From NCBI GenBank assembly GCA_964566075.1, contig CAZMHJ010000004.1:1-44420 (forward strand): a stretch of DNA of 44,420 nt, in the 5' to 3' direction. Shown here piece by piece: positions 23,944 to 31,284 of the stretch. This stretch comes from CAZMHJ01 sp964566075. GTDB taxonomy: Bacteria; Patescibacteriota; Saccharimonadia; Saccharimonadales; CAIOMD01. Every line of letters begins with the position of its first letter. Positions within the stretch are counted from its first letter, which is position 1. The notes below the pieces were generated by a model that did not search any database, had not been told where the DNA came from, and saw only the letters and a program-made list of their open reading frames with translations. The translations under genes and the position numbers were made by a program.

Positions 23944-25851
23944 CTAGTTGTTCCACAGTACATCACTCATATCAGATGGCATACGCCAATCACCTCGCGG
24001 ACTTAGGGCAACACTACCTACTTTTGGCCCATCTGGCATAACTGAGCGCTTAAATTGACTGTTAGCAAAACGGGTATAGAACAATCGTAGCCAATGCTCA
24101 ACAGTCTCAGGTGTATACTCATTGGCAAATGCTAAGCATGCTATAGCTAAAATTTTTGCAGGTTCATCGCCGTACCGGAGTATGTGATACAAGAAGAAAT
24201 CATGCAAGATATATGGGCCAATAAGGTCTTCGGTTTGCTGGCTAATTTCGCCTTGTTTTTTATTTGTGAGTTCTGGTGATATAGGAGTATCAATAATAGC
24301 GGTGAGTACTTTTTTTGCGTGAGCAAACTCGGGTAGGGTTGCCACAAAACTAACTAAATCTCTGACTAAGGTTTTCGGTACCGAGGCATTAACATTGTAA
24401 CTACTCAAATGATCACCGCCAAAGGTGCACCATCCAAGTGCTAACTCACTTAAATCACCGGTGCCAAGTACAAGTCCTTGTACTTTATTTGCGTAATTAA
24501 ACAAAATATTAGTACGAGTCCTGGCCTGAATGTTTTCGTAGGTCACATCTTGTTCACCAGTATGCTCTAGTGCTTGTAGTTGTGTGTCAACAAGTTGCGT
24601 TATAGAGATTGTTTTTGAATATACGCTAAGTGCATGCGCCAGTGCCACCGCATTCTGCTGTGTTTTAGCGCTGCTAGCCGGCCCAGGCAGGGTGATGGTG
24701 TGAATAAAGTTAAGCGGTTCCTTGTGTAAGATGCGCGCTGCCTGCAAAGCCACAAGCAATGCTAAAGTAGAGTCAAGCCCGCCCGATAAGCCAAGCACAA
24801 TATGTTGGCTGTTACTTGCTAACACACGACGTGCTAAGCCGTGGGCTTGTATGGTAAAAATAGCTGATAAACGATCGGATTTCTGGGTTAAGCTTTCGTT
24901 GGCAGGTAAGAAATAACTGGTGGGATACTTGCGTGTAATATTGGTCTGTAAGCGTTTAATGTTGGTCATTATGACTGTTACAGCTTCGGGCTCAGGCTGT
25001 CGAGTTGTATCTTGAAGGCGCTCGTGTACAAGATGCTGGACATCAACATCAGCGATCAATAAGCGTTCCTCAGCACTAAATGGTACACGTTCGGCCAAAA
25101 TACTGCCGTTTTCACAAATCAGTGCATGCCCACCCATGACAATATCGGTTGTTGACTCAGTCCAATCAGCACCGCTATACATGTAGGCGCAGCGCTCAAT
25201 AGCAGATGTCATACGCACGAGCTCTGATCGATAGCTAGCCTTTCCAACTAATTCTGGTGATGCAGAAGGGTTGATAATAAGGTGGGCTCCTGCATCCACA
25301 AGCGAGCGAGAAGGCTGGTGTGATACCCACATATCTTCGCAAATTTCGATGCCAATCCGTACGCCGTCGACATCAAATAGTAAATGTTGTCCAAACGGCA
25401 CTTCTTTACCTGCAATCACGGTTGTGGTTGTGCCTCTGAATGGTTGATACCATCGTTGTTCGTAAAATTCACCATAATTCGGCAGGTTACTTTTAGTTAC
25501 GAGCCCTTTAACCTCACCATCAGACAAAAAAGCGGCACAGTTATAGAGTCGATTTTCGTGTTTGTAAGGTAAACCAACTATCATAGCCGTCGGCTGATTT
25601 TTGGTCGCTTTGGCAAGCTTTTCGAGCGCTACCAGTGCTTGGTCAAGTAAGGTGTGCTGACGAACAATATCACCCAGGCTGTAACTTGTAATACAAAGCT
25701 CAGGGAAGGCAATAATACTCACAGTATTAGTAACAGCTTGTTTGTATAAGTGTAAAAGCTGTTGGCTGTTAGTCTTGCAGTCAGCAATGTGAACGATAGG
25801 GGTGCCGGTTGCAACACGGATAAATGATTCTTTGGGGTCGTACGTCTTCAT
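23944..25851 (-). CDS. nadE: glutamine-dependent NAD synthetase
   Basis: Final step of NAD synthesis, amidating nicotinate adenine dinucleotide. The N-terminal ~290 residues are a nitrilase-type glutaminase with catalytic Glu in IAFPELCITSY and Cys in IGIEICEDMWV. The C-terminal synthetase has the ATP-pyrophosphatase loop LGLSGGLDSTLAL and the later LVLGTGDLSELALGW. The 635-residue length is normal for the two-domain form. The ATG is preceded by AAGGA. An imperfect operator lies 16 bases upstream of the start codon. The unit is transcribed toward nrtR but separated from it by the nrtR promoter. Confidence 0.96.
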   Translation of the reverse strand: MKTYDPKESFIRVATGTPIVHIADCKTNSQQLLHLYKQAVTNTVSIIAFPELCITSYSLGDIVRQHTLLDQALVALEKLAKATKNQPTAMIVGLPYKHENRLYNCAAFLSDGEVKGLVTKSNLPNYGEFYEQRWYQPFRGTTTTVIAGKEVPFGQHLLFDVDGVRIGIEICEDMWVSHQPSRSLVDAGAHLIINPSASPELVGKASYRSELVRMTSAIERCAYMYSGADWTESTTDIVMGGHALICENGSILAERVPFSAEERLLIADVDVQHLVHERLQDTTRQPEPEAVTVIMTNIKRLQTNITRKYPTSYFLPANESLTQKSDRLSAIFTIQAHGLARRVLASNSQHIVLGLSGGLDSTLALLVALQAARILHKEPLNFIHTITLPGPASSAKTQQNAVALAHALSVYSKTISITQLVDTQLQALEHTGEQDVTYENIQARTRTNILFNYANKVQGLVLGTGDLSELALGWCTFGGDHLSSYNVNASVPKTLVRDLVSFVATLPEFAHAKKVLTAIIDTPISPELTNKKQGEISQQTEDLIGPYILHDFFLYHILRYGDEPAKILAIACLAFANEYTPETVEHWLRLFYTRFANSQFKRSVMPDGPKVGSVALSPRGDWRMPSDMSDVLWNN

Positions 25852-25866
25852 ATGATAATCCTTACT

Positions 25867-25885
25867 AAGTGTGATATTGACATTA
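25867..25885. promoter_or_regulatory. imperfect NrtR-type operator AAGTGT-N7-ACATTA at the nadE promoter
   Basis: One mismatch per arm to TAGTGT-N7-ACACTA with identical spacing, 16-34 bases upstream of the nadE ATG on the minus strand. It overlaps the probable promoter area. Confidence 0.5.
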
Positions 25886-25914
25886 ACTACTATAAATGTA
25901 TACTAACAAATAGA

Positions 25915-25933
25915 TAGTGTCAATAGTACACTA
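25915..25933. promoter_or_regulatory. perfect palindromic operator TAGTGT-N7-ACACTA at the nadD promoter
   Basis: Arms and spacer length are identical to 22184-22202. The right half contains TACACT (25927-25932), the likely -10 box of nadD, so binding would block initiation. AAAGG follows at 25938-25942, eight to nine bases before ATG 25950. Confidence 0.72.
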
Positions 25934-25949
25934 ATAGAAAGGCAATACT

Positions 25950-26531
25950 ATGAAACAAATTATTATTTACGGAGGAAGCTTTAATCCGTTCCATAACGGA
26001 CACGCTGCTATTGCCCAGCATTGCCTTACGTTAGCTGGTTTTGATGAAGTTTGGATAATGCCTTCGGCTCAGCGAGCCGATAAACCAGATCTAGTTGACG
26101 ACACTCAGCGCTTAGCAATGTTAACTGACTATGTTGCATCGTGTGGGTATGACCAGCAACGGCTTAAGGTATCTGATTTTGAAATTACCCTTGGAGCACC
26201 AAGTGAGACTATTACAACGTATCACGCACTTGTTAAGGCCTATCCAAATACTAACTTTACGTTTGTTTTTGGAGCAGATTCGATTGCTGATATATATAAC
26301 TGGCGTGATGGGGACTACCTGGCTGAAACGCTTGATATCATTGTGGTTGATAGGATAAGTAATCTAAAACCAATCACCAACCCCAGGCACTTGCGCGCTG
26401 AGATTCCCGAAGACGTATCAGGTATTTCATCAACTACAATTCGTGCCCGGATCAAGCTTGGTGAGCCAATTGAGCCACTGGTACCGGCAGCTGTTGCTCG
26501 GTATATTCCACTACATAATTTGTACGTTTAA
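25950..26531 (+). CDS. nadD: nicotinate-nucleotide adenylyltransferase
   Basis: Converts nicotinate mononucleotide + ATP to nicotinate adenine dinucleotide. The nucleotidyltransferase signature GGSFNPFHNGH is near the N-terminus and ISSTTIRARI near the C-terminus; FVFGADSIADIYNWRDGDY is the usual central block. The 193-residue length is typical. It is divergent from nadE across 98 bases holding two operator copies. With pncA, pncB and nadE it completes the four-enzyme route from nicotinamide to NAD within this locus. Confidence 0.95.
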   Translation: MKQIIIYGGSFNPFHNGHAAIAQHCLTLAGFDEVWIMPSAQRADKPDLVDDTQRLAMLTDYVASCGYDQQRLKVSDFEITLGAPSETITTYHALVKAYPNTNFTFVFGADSIADIYNWRDGDYLAETLDIIVVDRISNLKPITNPRHLRAEIPEDVSGISSTTIRARIKLGEPIEPLVPAAVARYIPLHNLYV

Positions 26532-26556
26532 GTCTGTACAAATAGCCGTGAAGGAC

Positions 26557-26562
26557 TACAAT
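26557..26562 (+). promoter_or_regulatory. -10 box TACAAT for tatD
   Basis: TACAAT ends nine bases before ATG 26572, so the transcript would have at most a few leader bases. Confidence 0.5.
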
Positions 26563-26571
26563 GTACCAGGT

Positions 26572-27333
26572 ATGGAATTTATTGACACACACTGCCACAT
26601 CCATGCGGCAGACTTTACGCTTGATGCCGAAGAAACGATTCGTGGCGCTAAAGCGCAAGGGGTAAACCGGCTCATATGCGTAGGTACTGACGAAGTAGAT
26701 AGTGCGCTTGCGGTAGCCTTTGCGAATATGCATGACGGCGTTTGGGCAAGTATTGGTTTACATCCACACGATGCCAAACTTGGCACCGAAGCTTTTAATG
26801 CCTTAACCTCACTGGCCGAAAAGTCAAAAATTGTGGCTGTAGGCGAGTGTGGGCTCGATTATTATTACAATCATTCAGCCAAAGAAGACCAAGAAAAAGC
26901 CTTACGATTTCAGATAGAGCTTGCACTAACGCACAAATTGCCAATGATTTTTCATGTGCGGGATGCCTTTGACGACTTCTGGCCTATTTTTGATAGCTAT
27001 GAGGGCGTTCGGGGTGTTATTCATAGTTTTACAGCTACCTCTAAGGAGTTAGACGAGGCGCTTGAACGTGGCCTTTATATAGGTTTAAACGGTATTATGA
27101 CATTTAGCAAAAACGAAGAGCAGCTAGTAGCAGCAAAAGCGGTACCGCTCGAGCGATTACTGCTAGAAACAGATGCGCCTTTCTTGACACCAGTGCCATT
27201 ACGTGGTAAAGTAAATGAGCCAAAAAATGTTGTGCTTACGGCTGAGTTTTTAAGCAAGCTACGAGGTGAAAGTCTCGAGCAAATTGCTCTCGCCAGCACA
27301 AATAATGCAAAAGAGTTATTTCAGCTGAGGTAA
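26572..27333 (+). CDS. tatD: TatD-family metal-dependent DNase
   Basis: TIM-barrel hydrolase/nuclease of 253 residues. The metal site is complete: FIDTHCHIH (His-x-His), GECGLDYYY (Glu), IFHVRDA (His), GVIHSFTAT (His) and LLLETDAPFLTP (Asp). The open frame runs back to 26443 through the end of nadD, but the family N-terminus begins at ATG 26572, which is also where the promoter points. In vivo role (repair-associated or apoptosis-like nuclease, D-aminoacyl-tRNA or other hydrolase) is not determined for most members. Confidence 0.92.
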   Translation: MEFIDTHCHIHAADFTLDAEETIRGAKAQGVNRLICVGTDEVDSALAVAFANMHDGVWASIGLHPHDAKLGTEAFNALTSLAEKSKIVAVGECGLDYYYNHSAKEDQEKALRFQIELALTHKLPMIFHVRDAFDDFWPIFDSYEGVRGVIHSFTATSKELDEALERGLYIGLNGIMTFSKNEEQLVAAKAVPLERLLLETDAPFLTPVPLRGKVNEPKNVVLTAEFLSKLRGESLEQIALASTNNAKELFQLR

Positions 27334-27335
27334 AC

Positions 27336-27737
27336 ATGCCAATTAATCCAAATATCCATCTCACGAAAGCAGATGTCGTCCGTGTTCGCAGGGACGATGT
27401 TATTGAAGCTGCCGATTACTTTGAGGCAGTTGCTGGGAATGTTGAATCAGCGATGGTGCAGCCAATACACGAAGTAAATGGCACCATCCAACATCCTTTT
27501 GCTCATATTCGCGAAGAACTAGCTGACACCGAACCGCAAGTAGACCGTGAAGCTGCTAATGTAACTGCAGCGTCAGATTATGAACAACGTAGAGTAGCAA
27601 ATACGACAGCGCAATCTCAACCCGGAACCGTTACAGACATTGATTATGCTCGACAAAATGTAGCAGCAGCCCGCCCTGATGAATCGATGAGCTACGAAGA
27701 AATGCTTAAAGCTGCACAGGAGCGCCCCGCGGCGTAA
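27336..27737 (+). CDS. hydrophilic protein of unknown function
   Basis: 133 residues, not recognised. No signal peptide or membrane helix. The N-terminal ~60 residues look folded (DVVRVRRDDVIEAADYFEAV); the rest is Ala/Gln/Glu/Arg-rich and probably helical or disordered, ending MSYEEMLKAAQERPAA. It begins two bases after the tatD stop and ends 12 bases before the next gene, so it is most likely in the same operon. Confidence 0.7.
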   Translation: MPINPNIHLTKADVVRVRRDDVIEAADYFEAVAGNVESAMVQPIHEVNGTIQHPFAHIREELADTEPQVDREAANVTAASDYEQRRVANTTAQSQPGTVTDIDYARQNVAAARPDESMSYEEMLKAAQERPAA

Positions 27738-27749
27738 GGAGCACTCAAG

Positions 27750-28118
27750 ATGATTGGCCGTTTTGTTCCAAAGATTCAATCGAATAAGCCTGATGCTCGA
27801 TACGAAGCCTATCGTAATTTAATTCGCCGTGAAGCTCTTATTGGTGGTTCGTTATTTGGCACATTGCCAAACGGACACCGCCGAGAATTCTTTTGTTTAG
27901 ACAAACACACGTGGGTATGGCACGAAGAGTGGACAGATAAAGTAGGCCAGCATCATGTGCGTAACACTCGATACGATGTCCGACCAACTGGAATCGTAAA
28001 AATTCAAGATGGTCGTGGCTACCAAGCGCTCAGCCCAAGTGAACTGCGAAATTTGCGGGACGCGATTCGTTTATATAAACAGCGTGTACTCACTCAGCTA
28101 TATAATCAATCAGCTTAG
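27750..28118 (+). CDS. conserved-looking soluble protein of unknown function
   Basis: 122 residues, not recognised. It is basic, with many aromatic residues and histidines (FFCLDKHTWVWHEEWTDK), a middle that looks like beta strands, and a helical C-terminus (SPSELRNLRDAIRLYKQRV). No export signal. A good AAGGAG Shine-Dalgarno precedes the ATG. Position between tatD and the cysteine desulfurase gives no functional clue. Confidence 0.72.
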   Translation: MIGRFVPKIQSNKPDARYEAYRNLIRREALIGGSLFGTLPNGHRREFFCLDKHTWVWHEEWTDKVGQHHVRNTRYDVRPTGIVKIQDGRGYQALSPSELRNLRDAIRLYKQRVLTQLYNQSA

Positions 28119-28138
28119 CTCGTGATAAGGTGTTTAGT

Positions 28139-29278
28139 ATGGACATAGAAAATTATTTTGACTATGCAGCAGCGACACCTATGTTACCAGAGGTCGTTAC
28201 GGCAATGCAGCCGTATTTCAGTGAGCAGTTTTATAATCCATCAGCGTTGTATATTGGCGCACGTACCAATCGCCTTGCCCTAGACGAGGCGCGACATACG
28301 ATTGCTAAGGGGCTCGGAGCTCGACCAACCGAAATAATTTTTACGGCAGGTGGAACCGAAGCAAACAATATGGCGATTCATGGTATTTTGTCTCAGTTTT
28401 CAGACGCACATTTTATAACCAGCGCCATTGAACACGATTCGATATTGCAACCAGCAACACAGTACAACACCACCTATGTAGGTGTTAACGATAAAGGGAT
28501 TATTGATGTAACTCAGCTCACCAAAGCCATAACTGATACTACGGTGCTGGTGAGTGTCATGTTAGTTAATAACGAAGTAGGCGCTATCCAACCATTACAC
28601 GATATCGTAGAAGTTGTTAACACTGTTCGTAAGCAACGCCAGGTAAGTGGTAATACGATGCCACTGTATATTCATACTGACGCCTGCCAGGCAACCAATT
28701 ATCTTGATATTCAGGTTGCGCGATTAGGAGTTGATTTACTAACACTTAATGCCGGTAAACTGTATGGTCCAAAACAATGTGGTGCCCTATTTGTGCGGGC
28801 AGGTATAGTGCTTACGCCGCTTATACACGGCGGTGGGCAAGAGTGGAACCTGCGCAGCGGTACTGAGAACCTCGCAAATATCGTTGGTTTTGCAACTGCC
28901 TGGAAGCGTATTAGGGGTACGGTTAAAGAAGAGACGAAACGGGTTACCGAGCTACGTGACGCACTTATACAAGGATTAACGAGTCAACGACCCGACTGCG
29001 TTATTAATGGGCCGCACGGCAATCGCCGTATCGCAAACAACGTGCATGTTACGTTTCCCGGTAAAGATAACGAGCGTATCTTGATGGAGCTTGACGAAGC
29101 AGGCGTGCAAGTTGCAACTGGCTCTGCGTGCAGTGCTAGTAACGATGAACCATCACATGTATTAAAAGCCATGGGTCTCTCTGACGAAGCTGCGCAAAGC
29201 AGCATTCGTATTACGCTCGGCAGGTACACAACAGAACAATCAATTGAAAACCTTTTGCAATTACTCGCAAAAAAGTAG
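28139..29278 (+). CDS. cysteine desulfurase (IscS/NifS family)
   Basis: PLP enzyme that takes sulfur from cysteine. Seen are YFDYAAATPM at the N-terminus, FTAGGTEANNMAIHG, HTDACQATNY (PLP-ring region), the lysine in LNAGKLYGPKQCG, and the catalytic cysteine loop GSACSASNDEPSH. A frame-consistent GTG at 28130 exists, but AAGGTG is positioned for ATG 28139, giving 379 residues. No IscU/SufU scaffold gene is adjacent. The likely sulfur acceptor is tRNA modification, and mnmA lies about 14 kb downstream in this window; that link is an inference. Confidence 0.93.
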   Translation: MDIENYFDYAAATPMLPEVVTAMQPYFSEQFYNPSALYIGARTNRLALDEARHTIAKGLGARPTEIIFTAGGTEANNMAIHGILSQFSDAHFITSAIEHDSILQPATQYNTTYVGVNDKGIIDVTQLTKAITDTTVLVSVMLVNNEVGAIQPLHDIVEVVNTVRKQRQVSGNTMPLYIHTDACQATNYLDIQVARLGVDLLTLNAGKLYGPKQCGALFVRAGIVLTPLIHGGGQEWNLRSGTENLANIVGFATAWKRIRGTVKEETKRVTELRDALIQGLTSQRPDCVINGPHGNRRIANNVHVTFPGKDNERILMELDEAGVQVATGSACSASNDEPSHVLKAMGLSDEAAQSSIRITLGRYTTEQSIENLLQLLAKK

Positions 29279-29299
29279 CATTGTCATAAGCAAAAGCGG

Positions 29300-29305
29300 T
29301 ATACT
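29300..29305 (+). promoter_or_regulatory. -10 box TATACT of the F1-like ATPase operon
   Basis: Transcription would begin near 29312. The first bases of the message would then be AAAGGG-TAACAAC-CCCTT (29312-29329), a small hairpin enclosing the only Shine-Dalgarno-like sequence directly before ATG 29330, so translation of the first gene may be held down. Confidence 0.5.
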
Positions 29306-29329
29306 AACGTCAAAGGGTAACAACCCCTT

Positions 29330-30169
29330 ATGATGTACGTACAAAAAATAACGAAAACACTCCTGGGTATTGTTGGTGCTACACTAGTGGCCGTGCTGTC
29401 TGTGGTTTCGTTTGCTAATGCGCAAACAGTTACACAAGGCTACGGTTCTGACGTAGTGTTACAGCGCGGCATGATTGTTGGGCTAAAAAAAGACGATTTA
29501 CGTAAAGTCGAGCCGATTAACAACGACCAATATGATCGCTTGCATGGGGTGGTTATCGGAGCAAATGATTCCGCGGTACTCCTTGGGAATGATAACGAAA
29601 AGGTCTATGTCGCAAGTGGTGGCCGGTTTAGCGTATTAGTAAGTGACCAAGCGGGTAACATTAATCAGGGTGATTATGTAACAATCTCATCAGTAGCAGG
29701 CATTGGTATGAAGGCGGGTGATTATGACCCAGTTATCCTTGGCAAAGCACTTGAGACATTTAAAAGCTCTGACTCTGGGCAAGTTGTCGGTACTGCTAAA
29801 GTAAAAGACACTAATGGCAAAGAACAGCAAATTAAGATTGGTCGTATTCTTGTAGACGTTAGTATCGGTAAAAACCCGCTCCTTAAAAGTGACAATAACC
29901 TGCCAAATGCATTGAGACGGGCCAGTGAAATGATTGCTGGTAAGTCTGTTTCGCCCATTCGTGTATATCTGAGTCTTGTTATTTTAGTAGTTGCTGCCAT
30001 GATTGCTGGTAGCCTTATTTATAGTGCGGTTCGTAGTAGCTTAATTGCCATTGGTCGTAACCCTCTCAGCAAAAAGTCTATTATCCGTGGCCTATTTCAG
30101 GTTGTTATTATTGGTTTAATGGTTTTCTTAAGCGGTATATTTGGCGTATACTTACTGCTAAGGTTATAA
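29330..30169 (+). CDS. secreted-domain protein ending in an ATP-synthase c-subunit-like hairpin
   Basis: 279 residues, first gene of the ATPase operon. A signal peptide ends near residue 31 (VVSFANAQ). Residues ~32-205 form an extracytoplasmic, beta-rich domain (YVTISSVAGIGMKAGDYDP). Two C-terminal membrane helices (about 210-231 and 255-277) flank a cytoplasmic loop IAIGRNPLSKKSIIRG. The Arg-Asn-Pro, the AAMIAGSLIYSAVRSS helix before it and the out-in-out topology match ATP synthase subunit c: the distance from AA to Arg-x-Pro equals that in E. coli AtpE. However, there is no Asp or Glu in either helix. Aligned on Arg253, the position of the essential carboxylate is Met264. No subunit a gene is present. 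Function is inferred, not established. Confidence 0.72.
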   Translation: MMYVQKITKTLLGIVGATLVAVLSVVSFANAQTVTQGYGSDVVLQRGMIVGLKKDDLRKVEPINNDQYDRLHGVVIGANDSAVLLGNDNEKVYVASGGRFSVLVSDQAGNINQGDYVTISSVAGIGMKAGDYDPVILGKALETFKSSDSGQVVGTAKVKDTNGKEQQIKIGRILVDVSIGKNPLLKSDNNLPNALRRASEMIAGKSVSPIRVYLSLVILVVAAMIAGSLIYSAVRSSLIAIGRNPLSKKSIIRGLFQVVIIGLMVFLSGIFGVYLLLRL

Positions 30170-30197
30170 CAGAGAAAATAAAGGGGGTGGCAAACTA

Positions 30198-30827
30198 ATG
30201 ACGTCTGGGCAAATCGCAATAGTGTTGGGACTACTGCTGATTGCTGCTGCTGTGTTTGTGTTTGCAATCTTAAAAACTAAAGGATTTAGTTTCGGTAGCA
30301 AAAAACCAAAAATCACTCCAGATACGCTTGCTGAAGAAGCCGAAAAAGATGCCGAACGCATTTTTAACGATGAATTCCGTGAAGAACTTCGCAACAGGGG
30401 TCGTTTACACTTCGAGAAAATTATTGGCGAGAACGCCATGTTCTTGCAGCAAGATTTACGTTTAACCACTAGTCAGCTAAACGACTACATGAAAGAAGAG
30501 ATAAAGCGTGTCTTGCAAGACGAATTTGCAAAATACGAAGAGTCAATCACAAATGCAAAAGACTTAGCACTTGACTCAATTCAAAAGACACAGGCTGTTA
30601 TTGAGCAACAACGGGTGGTCCTTGAAAAGCAGATGAATGACCAAGCGGCGGCTGAAAAGCAACGTTTGATTGACCATTTCGAAAAGAATATGGCAGATAT
30701 CGTAAACCACTACATTTTAGCCGCCATTGGTAACGAAATTGACCTTACCGTACAACTTGATTACATTTTCCAATATCTAGAAGAAAACAAAGAAGCTATT
30801 GTTGAGGATATTCGCAGTGGAACTTAA
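30198..30827 (+). CDS. F-type ATPase b-subunit-like stalk protein
   Basis: 209 residues with one N-terminal transmembrane helix (about 5-26), a short basic stretch, then a long charged helix-forming region (about 40-175) and a C-terminal segment (HYILAAIGNEIDLTVQLDYI). This is the design of the peripheral-stalk subunit b, here with a longer cytoplasmic part than the common ~160 residues. A strong Shine-Dalgarno (AAAGGGGGTGG) lies just upstream. It overlaps the delta-like gene by 11 bases. Assignment rests on architecture and position more than residue identity. Confidence 0.78.
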   Translation: MTSGQIAIVLGLLLIAAAVFVFAILKTKGFSFGSKKPKITPDTLAEEAEKDAERIFNDEFREELRNRGRLHFEKIIGENAMFLQQDLRLTTSQLNDYMKEEIKRVLQDEFAKYEESITNAKDLALDSIQKTQAVIEQQRVVLEKQMNDQAAAEKQRLIDHFEKNMADIVNHYILAAIGNEIDLTVQLDYIFQYLEENKEAIVEDIRSGT

Positions 30828-31284
30828 ACTACCGCTTTTAATTGCAAGCCGCCAAGACATTACACACGTACACCGAGAACTACGTGTTTTTTCTGATATG
30901 GTGGCACAAAGTATTATGCGCCACGAAAGTCCTATTAAGTATCCTGCTATATCGGCAAGTTTACGCGCCTTAGCGGTTGAAAATCAGGTAGATTTACGTT
31001 CAGAAGATGCTTGCGCCAAACTACTCGCAGAGCTAAGTACATTTAAAAAAGACGCTCCAAGTGTGCACATCAGTTTTCCAGCCGATCCACCACCAGAGGT
31101 GGTGCAACGGATTATTGAGTGGCTTCGTAAAGAAGTTGATCCACGAATTGTAATTAATATTGGCTTACAGCCAACAATTGCGGCAGGTATCGTTTTGCGT
31201 ACGCCTAATCACCAATTTGACTTTAGCCTACGTCAACATTTGTATCGTAACAGAGAAAAACTCAAAGAGGCACTGGCAATATGA
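30817..31284 (+). CDS. F-type ATPase delta-subunit-like protein
   Basis: 155 residues, translated from GTG 30817, preceded by GAGG at nine bases; an upstream ATG (30799) in the same frame is less well placed. The N-terminal helical part (ITHVHRELRVFSDMVAQSIM) and C-terminal sandwich (DPRIVINIGLQPTIAAGIVL, then RTPNHQFDFSL) match the delta/OSCP plan in outline, especially the glycine-rich 'adds to membrane-stalk' strand pair near the end. It overlaps b-like (11 bases) and alpha (four bases, ATGA). Confidence 0.75.
   Translation: MELKLPLLIASRQDITHVHRELRVFSDMVAQSIMRHESPIKYPAISASLRALAVENQVDLRSEDACAKLLAELSTFKKDAPSVHISFPADPPPEVVQRIIEWLRKEVDPRIVINIGLQPTIAAGIVLRTPNHQFDFSLRQHLYRNREKLKEALAI

Noticed and set aside
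26443..26571. Longer N-terminus of TatD reaching back into nadD
   Set aside because: The extra residues have no family counterpart and overlap nadD; the HxH metal motif begins four residues after ATG 26572.
30799..30816. ATG start six codons upstream for the delta-like gene
   Set aside because: GTG 30817 has a well-spaced GAGG, while the upstream ATG has no ribosome-binding sequence.
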